Below are positions 9,802-17,329 of a stretch of DNA of 41,551 nt, in pieces. This DNA is from Actinomycetota bacterium (lineage in GTDB: Bacteria > Actinomycetota > Acidimicrobiia > Acidimicrobiales > Ilumatobacteraceae). The notes beneath the pieces are model-generated. The model had not been told where the DNA came from. It saw nothing but the letters and a program-made list of their open reading frames with translations, and did no database searches. Position 1 is the first letter of the stretch. Every line of letters begins with the position of its first letter. Location: contig SYAZ01000071.1 of assembly GCA_005788815.1 (NCBI GenBank), positions 1-41,551 of the forward strand, given 5' to 3'. The position numbers were made by a program, and so were the translations under genes.

Positions 9802-11481
9802 ATGCCTTCTCAGCCTTTTGACCGCTCGTCTGCCTTACGGAACCTCGAAAACACCGAGTTCGACATGGTCGTAGTCGGTGGCGGTATCACGGGAGCTGGC
9901 GTCGCTTTAGACGCCGCTTCACGTGGCCTTCGCATAGCTCTCCTTGAACGTGATGACTTTGCGTCAGGCACATCATCGAAGTCGTCGAAATTGATTCATG
10001 GCGGTCTGCGTTACCTCCAACAAGGCGACGTACGGCTCGTGTATCAAGCACTTCGTGAGCGAAAAAGATTGCGCCGCAACGCACCTCATCTCGTTCACGT
10101 ACTCCCCTTCATGATTCCGATCCTTACGAAAGATGGAGTCGTCTCACGCAAGATTGCCCGTGCACTCGGTTCTGCAATGTGGATGTATGACCTCACAGGT
10201 GGATGGCGCATTGGTCGCCTCCATCGTCGCCTCAAGGCTGACAAAGCATTTGCTCATCTCCCCACCATGCCAAGACAAAAACTTGCTTCGGCATATTTGT
10301 ATTACGACGCAGAAGCAGACGACGCACGATTGGTGGTCTCGGTGTTGCGAACCGCAGCAGATAACGGTGCAACTATCGCCAATCGATGCGAAGTAGTAAC
10401 CATCGATTCACCATCACGCACAAGCCATGTGATCACCGCGCGAGACACCATCTCTGGTGCCATACTGCGCATTTCCACACGTTCTGTTGTCAACGCTTCC
10501 GGCGTATGGGCAGACGATGTTCGTGCGCTTGACGAGAACTCTCACCCAGACACCATTCGCCCTGCAAAAGGCGTACACCTCACAGTGCCCTGGGAAAAAG
10601 TGCGCAACGACATCGCAGTCGTCATTCCCGTGCCGCGCGATCGCCGCAGTTTGTTTGTAGTGCCATGGATTGCCAAGGAAGACGGCACATACCAATACAC
10701 ATACATCGGCACAACAGACACCGATTACAAAGGCCCAGTAAACGACCCACAGTGCACACGTGACGACATTGAATATGTCCTTGCAGCATTGAATGCAAGC
10801 GTTACTACCGATGTCACTTTTGAAGATGTCAGTGGTGTGTGGTCGGGACTACGTCCACTTGTAAAGATGGACGACACTTCTGCAAAGGCAGGAAGAACAG
10901 CCGACCTCAGTCGCCGACACAGAGTGTTTACATCGGACAATGGTGTTGTCACCGTGACAGGTGGAAAACTTACGACGTACCGCGAGATGGCTGAAGACGC
11001 AGTTAATGAAGCATGCGAATTACTTAACGTAAAGACCAAGAGTCGAACTCGCCGTCTTTCGCTTCGCGGCGCTAGCGGCAAACGCGCCCGTTCAACACAT
11101 GCTGATCGCCACCTCGATGGACGCTTTGGAAGTGACTCATCAATGGTGAAACAACTCATTGAGCAAGATCCGACACTTGGTCAACCACTCGTTCCTGGCT
11201 TGCCCTACTTGCGTGCCGAAGCAGTGTTTGCAGTGACGCATGAGATGGCTACATCCATTGACGACATCTTGACTCGCCGTACACGTTCTCGTTTATTAGA
11301 TCGCAAAGCATGTGTTGCGGCCACCCCAGCACTTGCAGACTTGGTTGCTCCGTTGCTTTCGTGGACACCCGAACAGCGCGCAGCAAATATTGCAATTTTC
11401 TTAGACGAGTGCGCACGCGAAGATGCAGCAGCACAAGTGACAGAGCAAGAATTCATCGATTCATACGGGGGCACCAAGTGA
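9802..11481 (+). CDS. glpD: FAD-dependent glycerol-3-phosphate dehydrogenase
   Basis: A 559-residue membrane-associated flavoprotein that oxidises glycerol-3-phosphate to dihydroxyacetone phosphate (DHAP) and passes electrons to quinone. The FAD dinucleotide-binding motif is VVGGGITGAGVALDAASRG, followed by the GlpD signature SSKLIHGGLRYLQQGD and, further on, GVWSGLRPLV and TVTGGKLTTYREMAEDA. The open frame begins at TTG 9781, but ATG 9802 fits both the family start and a -10 hexamer 7 nt upstream. The last codons overlap the GTG of the next gene (GTGA), so it leads a three-gene operon with an alkyl-DHAP-synthase-like protein that would use its product. Confidence 0.9.
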   Translation: MPSQPFDRSSALRNLENTEFDMVVVGGGITGAGVALDAASRGLRIALLERDDFASGTSSKSSKLIHGGLRYLQQGDVRLVYQALRERKRLRRNAPHLVHVLPFMIPILTKDGVVSRKIARALGSAMWMYDLTGGWRIGRLHRRLKADKAFAHLPTMPRQKLASAYLYYDAEADDARLVVSVLRTAADNGATIANRCEVVTIDSPSRTSHVITARDTISGAILRISTRSVVNASGVWADDVRALDENSHPDTIRPAKGVHLTVPWEKVRNDIAVVIPVPRDRRSLFVVPWIAKEDGTYQYTYIGTTDTDYKGPVNDPQCTRDDIEYVLAALNASVTTDVTFEDVSGVWSGLRPLVKMDDTSAKAGRTADLSRRHRVFTSDNGVVTVTGGKLTTYREMAEDAVNEACELLNVKTKSRTRRLSLRGASGKRARSTHADRHLDGRFGSDSSMVKQLIEQDPTLGQPLVPGLPYLRAEAVFAVTHEMATSIDDILTRRTRSRLLDRKACVAATPALADLVAPLLSWTPEQRAANIAIFLDECAREDAAAQVTEQEFIDSYGGTK

Positions 11482-12956
11482 GCAAGTACACATTTCAGAC
11501 CGCCACAACTGACCCGATTGAGTTTGGTGGCGACCCTGCACTTGCAACTGCCCACCTCTCCACGAATGCACCTGCACTTTCTCAGGACGACGTGACTGCG
11601 CTGTCATCCATTTGCGATACGAGTACTGACGCAGTCGACCGTGCGAAACATGGCCGCGACTGGTGGCCACTTTCCATGACTTGGTCATTGCGAAATGAAG
11701 TACCGCAGATTCCTCATGTGGTGTGTCGTCCGCGCACAACAAAAGAAGTTTCCTTGTTGTTGGCATATTGCAACGACCGTTCCATCGCCGTCACCCCATC
11801 GGGTGGTCGCAGCGGAGTATGTGGTGCCGCAATTCCACTTTCAGCCGGCGTATCACTCGACATGACATTGATGCAGGGAATCGAATCAATCGATGCCATC
11901 TCAGGCGTTGTTGAAGTTCTCTCTGGCACGTTTGGTCCTGATCTTGAAAAAGCAGTGCGTGAGCACGGCTTAACTATTGGCCACTACCCGCAATCATTCG
12001 ATATCGCCACAGTCGGCGGTTGGGTTGCGTGTCGTGGAGCAGGCCAATACTCGACTCGATACGGAAAAATTGAAGACATGGTGCACGCGCTTGAAGCAGT
12101 GCTCGCAGATGGAACTGTCATCACAACTGGCGGCGCGCCAGCCGGCGCTGTTGGCCCAGACCTGTCTCAACTTTTACTTGGCAGCGAAGGAACCCTCGCA
12201 GTAATCACCCGAGTGTGGCTACGTGCACATCCGCTTCCTGAAGTTGAACGGCGTGGCGCCTACACATTCGACACTTTCTCAGAAGGCATCGAAGCATGCC
12301 GACGCATTATCCGTGCCGGAGCGACACCTGCAGTTCTTCGTTTGTATGACGGAGCAGAAAGCAAACGATCACACGGTGGTGACGGAACACGGGCCACCCT
12401 TCTTGTTCTTGACGAAGGAACGGAATCGATCGTCGATGGAACAATGGCCGTTGTTCACGACACCTGCTCTGACATGGGTGCAGCAACTGGTGACGTGGCA
12501 TTAGTGGAAGCATGGATGCACCATCGCAACGACACAAGCGGCTTGCAAGGTCTCACGCGCAAGGGTTATGTGGTGGACACTATGGAAGTCGCTGCAAATT
12601 GGGGACACCTTGATTCAGTGGTTGAGGCAGTAGAAACAGCCATGCTCGCAATCCCATATGCAAGATCTGCAACATGCCACCTCTCGCATAGCTATATAGA
12701 AGGTGCGTGCGTGTATTTCACATTTGCAGCAAATCCGCCCGCTGAAGAATTCGAATCCACGTACCTTGCATTGTGGAAAGCAGGACAAACCTCAGCGTTG
12801 TCTTCGGGTGCAAACTTGTCGCATCACCACGGAGTCGGATACAGCCGTGCTGCATTTATGGAACAAGCACTCGGTTCATCGCTCGGAGTTTTGCGGTCCG
12901 TAAAGAAGGCACTTGATCCTCGAGGAATCTTGAACCCAGGCAAACTTGGGCTATGA
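11478..12956 (+). CDS. FAD-binding oxidase, alkyl-DHAP synthase (AGPS)-like
   Basis: A 492-residue flavoprotein of the vanillyl-alcohol-oxidase fold. The FAD-binding loop reads PSGGRSGVCGA, the second FAD region is GGWVACRGAGQYSTRYG, and near the C-terminus are SHSYIEGACVYFTF and a triple histidine, LSHHHGVGYSR, both hallmarks of alkyldihydroxyacetone-phosphate synthase. The true enzyme swaps the acyl chain of acyl-DHAP for a fatty alcohol to make ether lipids; actinobacterial relatives are mostly uncharacterised. The GTG start overlaps the glpD stop, and its own stop overlaps the kinase ATG. The longer open frame back to 11310 is an artefact inside glpD. Whether it makes ether lipids or oxidises another substrate is open. 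Confidence 0.75.
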   Translation: MSKYTFQTATTDPIEFGGDPALATAHLSTNAPALSQDDVTALSSICDTSTDAVDRAKHGRDWWPLSMTWSLRNEVPQIPHVVCRPRTTKEVSLLLAYCNDRSIAVTPSGGRSGVCGAAIPLSAGVSLDMTLMQGIESIDAISGVVEVLSGTFGPDLEKAVREHGLTIGHYPQSFDIATVGGWVACRGAGQYSTRYGKIEDMVHALEAVLADGTVITTGGAPAGAVGPDLSQLLLGSEGTLAVITRVWLRAHPLPEVERRGAYTFDTFSEGIEACRRIIRAGATPAVLRLYDGAESKRSHGGDGTRATLLVLDEGTESIVDGTMAVVHDTCSDMGAATGDVALVEAWMHHRNDTSGLQGLTRKGYVVDTMEVAANWGHLDSVVEAVETAMLAIPYARSATCHLSHSYIEGACVYFTFAANPPAEEFESTYLALWKAGQTSALSSGANLSHHHGVGYSRAAFMEQALGSSLGVLRSVKKALDPRGILNPGKLGL

Positions 12957-14413
12957 GATCACTTGTTATTGATGTGGGCACAAGCGGACTGCGTGCCGCT
13001 GTCGTTGAAGCCGATGCATCAGTAAGCAATCTGCACTACGAAGAGTGTGCGCCGCACTCACCTGTCGGCGGACTTGTTGAGTTTGATGCAGTTGCCATGT
13101 ACACCGCTGTCAAACGAGTATCACTACTCGCACTGCAGTCAGGCCCCGTGCAATCAGTCGGCATCACTAACCAGCGTGCTTCTGCAGTTGCATGGAGAGC
13201 ATCTACTGGTCAACCAATTGGGCCGGCCATCGGTTGGCAAGACTTGCGCACTGTTGGCGAATGCATCATGGCTCGCATCGAACACGGCTTCACCTTGGCT
13301 CCAAATCAATCTGCAACAAAATATGCATGGATGCTTGCTAACTACATTGCCGACGAATCAGAACGCAGTAGCGACGACATCCTGATGGGAACAGTTGAAT
13401 CATGGATCGTATGGAATCTCACGCAAGGTAAACACCACGTCACCGACCATACAAATGCTGCAGTAACAGGACTCACCGTTCCCACTGGCACATCATGGAA
13501 TCAGAACGTCATCGATGTTCTGAAACTTCATACACATCAGTTGCCACGCATTGTCGACACCATGGGTTACATCGGCGACGCCACCGACCTTCCAGGTGCG
13601 CCACCGATTCACGCAATGGTGGGTGATCAACAAGGCTCGCTTGTCGGCCAAGGTTGCATCTCTCCTGGCATGACCAAAATTACTTTTGGTACTGGCGGAA
13701 TGCTGAATGTCTTCACTGGGGACCGTGCGCCCGATTCTGCGCGTCGTAACGAAGGTGGGACATTTCCCATCGTCGCATTTAGCCAAAACGGTGCACTGTC
13801 GTACGCCACGGAAGCAATCATGTTGTCGGCAGGAACCAACATCGAATGGCTTCGCGATGACATGGGCCTGATTTCTTCTTCTGCAGAGTCTCACGACATA
13901 GCGTCACAGTGTGAGACCACCGATGGTGTCGTCTATGTTCCAGCGCTTCTCGGTCTCGGCACCCCCTTTTGGGATTACGGCGCACGTGGATCATTGTTTG
14001 GAATCACTCGAGGCACCACGCGTGCACACATCGTGCGAGCTGTTGTAGAAGGAGTAGCCCACCGCGGCGTCGATCTTGTAGATGCCGCAGAGAAAGACTC
14101 TGGACTTTCCATTGCTGAACTGCGTATTGATGGCGGCATGAGTCGTAACCCCACGTTTGTTCAGTCGCTTGCCAACGCATCTGGACGACCCGTGCGCGTC
14201 TCGCCCATCACTGAGGCAACCACCCTTGGCGCAGGCTTTCTTGCCGGCACCGCAGCAGGACAATGGTCACACCTAGAAGAGGCAACGAACGCCTCAACTG
14301 GCGCAACCGTTGTTTCACCATTAGGAACTCCAGGCATCTCCCGACAACAATGGGGAGAGGCGGTTTCTCGAAGCCGTTCTTGGATACCCGACCTCTCTGC
14401 GCTGGACTTCTAG
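12953..14413 (+). CDS. FGGY-family carbohydrate kinase, glycerol-kinase-like with altered pocket
   Basis: A 486-residue FGGY kinase, overall closest to glycerol kinase. The phosphate-binding start DVGTSGLR and the catalytic block GDQQGSLVGQG (D225, Q226) are intact, as are FGTGGMLN and LRIDGGMSRN. However, the glycerol contacts change: the NQRE of E. coli GlpK is NQRA here (A76 instead of the glutamate), and the pocket tyrosine in DPYFSGTK is replaced in APNQSATK (N118). About a dozen residues just before that block are missing. The fold and catalytic base suggest an active kinase, but glycerol may not be its substrate. It ends a tight operon with glpD and the AGPS-like gene. Confidence 0.8.
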   Translation: MRSLVIDVGTSGLRAAVVEADASVSNLHYEECAPHSPVGGLVEFDAVAMYTAVKRVSLLALQSGPVQSVGITNQRASAVAWRASTGQPIGPAIGWQDLRTVGECIMARIEHGFTLAPNQSATKYAWMLANYIADESERSSDDILMGTVESWIVWNLTQGKHHVTDHTNAAVTGLTVPTGTSWNQNVIDVLKLHTHQLPRIVDTMGYIGDATDLPGAPPIHAMVGDQQGSLVGQGCISPGMTKITFGTGGMLNVFTGDRAPDSARRNEGGTFPIVAFSQNGALSYATEAIMLSAGTNIEWLRDDMGLISSSAESHDIASQCETTDGVVYVPALLGLGTPFWDYGARGSLFGITRGTTRAHIVRAVVEGVAHRGVDLVDAAEKDSGLSIAELRIDGGMSRNPTFVQSLANASGRPVRVSPITEATTLGAGFLAGTAAGQWSHLEEATNASTGATVVSPLGTPGISRQQWGEAVSRSRSWIPDLSALDF

Positions 14414-14456
14414 TCTTAGAGAGCGAATAACGCCGAAACGATAAAGGATGCCCCCC

Positions 14457-15026
14457 GTGGACAATCACCAAGTTGAATCCCCAGAGTCGTCAGTGACCAC
14501 ACGTCGCCGCCTCCTCTCTGCCCTAGTTGCTGGTGGCGCTCTTGCGTCTGCTGCGCCAATACTTGCCGGCCGAGCATCTGCTGCCGGAGATGGAACCAAT
14601 GCTCCATCTCGCGACCCTCGCGACAACAATGCGCTCAACAACGCTCTTGCACGTGAAGCACGAATGGTCGGCACGTATCGCTTGGCAGTTGCTGCAGCAG
14701 CCGCCGATGATGAAGTAGCTGGCTTAACGTTGATTCTCGATCATCACATTGCCTATGTACAGGCGATCAAGGGCTACCTCGGACCAGATGCAGAGGCCGC
14801 TCCGGAAACTCCATTGTCAAATCCGTCAGGTTCAGTCAAGTCGATGGCATCTTCGTTGGCACAACTTGAAGACCAAACCGCAACAATCCACACCGATATT
14901 CTTGCAATTCTTTCTGGCATGGGTGGCGCAAAAATAATTGCATCTATTGTCATCGTCGAAGCACGACACGCAGCAGCACTCAGCGTGTTCTCTGGTCTGA
15001 CCCCACTTGCAGCATCTGGAAACTAA
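14457..15026 (+). CDS. Tat-exported ferritin-like protein
   Basis: A 189-residue secreted protein. The N-terminus has a twin-arginine signal (TTRRRLLSALVAGGALA) with an AXA cleavage region near GRASAAG. The mature part is a four-helix ferritin-like domain with YRLAVAAAAADDE and LDHHIAYVQ in the first half and an E-x2-H pair (VEARHAAAL) in the second, so some metal ligands are present. I choose GTG 14457 because AAAGGA (14443-14448) lies 8 nt before it; the ATG at 14448 overlaps that site. It is followed 12 nt later by a second ferritin-like gene, so the pair is probably co-expressed. Function is unknown. Confidence 0.75.
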   Translation: MDNHQVESPESSVTTRRRLLSALVAGGALASAAPILAGRASAAGDGTNAPSRDPRDNNALNNALAREARMVGTYRLAVAAAAADDEVAGLTLILDHHIAYVQAIKGYLGPDAEAAPETPLSNPSGSVKSMASSLAQLEDQTATIHTDILAILSGMGGAKIIASIVIVEARHAAALSVFSGLTPLAASGN

Positions 15027-15038
15027 GGAATCGACATC

Positions 15039-15815
15039 ATGACGAACTCCACCCCACACAACATCAACCGTCGCACCTTGTTGCGCTCCACTGGCATCAT
15101 CGCTGCATCAGGCGCAGTTCTTGCCGCGTGCGGCTCAAGCAGTGCTTCAAAGACAATTACTCGCATTGGTGAAACACCTGAAATCACAAAACTCGGCGAT
15201 GCCACTGTTACAGATGTCGTACTGCTTCGAACAGCAATGTCTGTTGAAACTATGGCTCGCATCATTTTGACTGACACAACTTTTGCATCGTTGGCCGAAA
15301 AGACTTCTGCTGCTGTTGTTGCTGGTTTTGCCAGAGCTCACACAGCACACCTGACAAATCTTCGCTCACTCATTTCTTCACGTGGCGGCGAAGCGTATGA
15401 AGAGCCAAACGAAAAGCTCATGGCCTCATATGGAACACAAGCACTTGGTCTTGTTGCCGACGGAAAAAATCCCGACGATGTCCTCCCTCTCACCCTTGCG
15501 ATTGAAACCCTCGTTGCATCTATGTACCAATACTTCGTTTCACTCACAAACGAGCCAGCACTTCGTGCCAGCATGATTCGCATGGGAGCCCAGTCGTCAC
15601 GTGCAGCAGCAGTAACAGCACAGTTGATTAATCCAGGTATCGGCGCATTTGCTCCGGGCGTCGATAAAGACGGTGTGGCAACGGTTGCAACCCTTCCGAG
15701 CGCATTTGGAGCACTCAACGCAGTGCAAGTTCAACTCGGGCCAGTGAATCCTGAAACAGGAAGTCGCACCACTGTCTCGATGGACACTCCAAGCCTCAAC
15801 AGCTTTATTTACTAG
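15039..15815 (+). CDS. Tat-exported ferritin-like lipoprotein
   Basis: A 258-residue exported protein. The twin-arginine signal NRRTLLRSTGIIAASG runs into a lipobox, VLAAC, so it is probably anchored on the outer face of the membrane through the cysteine. The remainder is predicted helical and ferritin-like, but the E-x2-H metal signatures are weak or lost: the first half reads ARAHTAH and the second MGAQSSRAAA. It may be a metal-free partner of the preceding protein. AAGGA ten bases before the ATG is the ribosome-binding site. Function is unknown. Confidence 0.72.
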   Translation: MTNSTPHNINRRTLLRSTGIIAASGAVLAACGSSSASKTITRIGETPEITKLGDATVTDVVLLRTAMSVETMARIILTDTTFASLAEKTSAAVVAGFARAHTAHLTNLRSLISSRGGEAYEEPNEKLMASYGTQALGLVADGKNPDDVLPLTLAIETLVASMYQYFVSLTNEPALRASMIRMGAQSSRAAAVTAQLINPGIGAFAPGVDKDGVATVATLPSAFGALNAVQVQLGPVNPETGSRTTVSMDTPSLNSFIY

Positions 15816-15835
15816 ACCTTTCCCTCCAGGTTCCT

Positions 15836-15851
15836 TTGACATTCGTGTCAA
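15836..15851 (+). terminator. Hairpin after the ferritin-like pair
   Basis: TTGACA-TTCG-TGTCAA is a perfect 6-bp stem with a TTCG loop, 20 nt after the stop codon. It has no U-run, so termination would be weak or Rho-dependent. The left arm resembles a -35 but is too far from the rnpB -10. Confidence 0.35.
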
Positions 15852-15874
15852 GCCAATAGTGCTGTTCGTAGTCG

Positions 15875-15880
15875 TACACT
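15875..15880 (+). promoter_or_regulatory. -10 element of rnpB
   Basis: TACACT, followed by 6 nt and then the first base of the P1 stem of RNase P RNA (15887). The RNA's 5' end, fixed by base pairing, therefore calibrates -10 to start distance in this genome at 6 nt. No good -35 at 17-18 bp. Confidence 0.65.
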
Positions 15881-15886
15881 CATCTC

Positions 15887-16235
<349 letters not shown>

Positions 16236-16237
<2 letters not shown>

Positions 16238-16823
16238 ACCCCACGGGCCGTAGATGGGCGGTCTCATTGAATCCCGACAGTGATGCACCACGTGCTGTCA
16301 CTGCGACCCTGCAAATTGATGCTCGATCAAGATGCATTCGCCATGTTGTTTCAGGTCCAGTTCCCAACGCCCAAGTCACTGCACTTTTGATGGGAGACAC
16401 ATGACTCACAATCACAATGTGACGTTGTGTCGCTTCTTCACGCAACTCTTCTAATGCGGGTTGCACTCGTTGGTCGAGTTCCACCAACGTTTCACCGTTC
16501 GGTGGGCGAAAATGTGGATCCATTCTCCACTTCCCCCATTGCGACTGATCAATCGCAGACATTGCAACGCCATCCCATGACCCATAATCCAGTTCAATGA
16601 ATCGTTCATCAATAACAACATTGGGTGAAATGGCTAAAGCGGTTTGCTGTGCACGAACGAGCGGGCTACTGACAATGCGAGCATCTGGAAAATGATGTCG
16701 AACATATTGCCCACACAGATCAGCTTGCTGTTGACCGATGCCATCGAGGTCAAGATTCATTCGTCCTTGCAAAAGAGACTGGGCATTCGCCGATGTCTGA
16801 CCGTGTCGTAACAAAATAAACAT
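16236..16823 (-). CDS. Histidine phosphatase family protein (phosphoglycerate mutase-like)
   Basis: A 195-residue cytoplasmic phosphatase of the histidine phosphatase superfamily. The catalytic RHG motif is in ILLRHGQTSANAQ near the N-terminus, SSPLVRAQQTA carries the second arginine, and VSHVSPIKSAV the second histidine. The substrate cannot be told; related proteins act on small phosphorylated metabolites. The open frame extends to 16913, but ATG 16823 starts directly at the family N-terminus, 2 nt after the previous stop. Its end overlaps the rnpB 3' end on the other strand. Confidence 0.85.
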
Positions 16824-16825
16824 TC

Positions 16826-17308
16826 TCAGCGCTCGATCAGTCGAAGGTGTCCGGTACGCATGAACTCGCGACGAACAGATGGCGTGGATAAGGAGTTCTC
16901 TCGCCACACCCATGCAATCAACAACGCCCCAATAATCTCAAAAATGAGGCTGAGGATTGGTCGATCCAAACTGGGAATTGGCGCGCCGTCAAAACCAATC
17001 CCAGCAAACGGCCACCAGAACACTTTCGTATTGTTAAAAGCGCCATCAAAGACGAGGTGAAAGAGCATGCCGATGGGTAACGCCAGCCATCGACGCCTTG
17101 TCAATGACCCTCGCCGTGCAGTCGCCATGACCACACCCAGCACAACAACGCTTCCTAATACTGAGTGAAAGACCCACGCGCCGCCACTCCACACGTCGAT
17201 AATGTCTGGCGCAACAGAACCAAGTGCAAGAACTCGAAAATCAAAACGATCATCGCGAAACACGAAAAGTACCGCCACGGTGGCAGTGCCAATAAACCAG
17301 AGAAACAT
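16826..17308 (-). CDS. DUF457/YdjM-like membrane protein
   Basis: A 160-residue integral membrane protein with about four hydrophobic segments, and histidine/aspartate motifs within them (APDIIDV, VFHSVLGS, MLFHLVFDGAF). These resemble the membrane-bound metal-dependent hydrolase-like family DUF457 (YdjM), whose activity is not established. ATG 17308 has AAGG 8 nt upstream; the GTG one codon earlier is possible. It lies between the PBP and histidine phosphatase genes in one operon. Confidence 0.65.
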   Translation of the reverse strand: MFLWFIGTATVAVLFVFRDDRFDFRVLALGSVAPDIIDVWSGGAWVFHSVLGSVVVLGVVMATARRGSLTRRRWLALPIGMLFHLVFDGAFNNTKVFWWPFAGIGFDGAPIPSLDRPILSLIFEIIGALLIAWVWRENSLSTPSVRREFMRTGHLRLIER

Positions 17309-17329
17309 CACTGCAACCTTAGAGAGTTG

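Noticed and set aside
11310-11477. N-terminal extension of the AGPS-like protein
   Set aside because: The extra 56 codons lie inside glpD in another frame and look unlike protein; GTG 11478 overlaps the glpD stop in the usual coupled manner.
15836-15880. TTGACA as the -35 of rnpB
   Set aside because: It is 33 bp from the TACACT -10, too far for a single promoter, and forms one arm of a hairpin instead.
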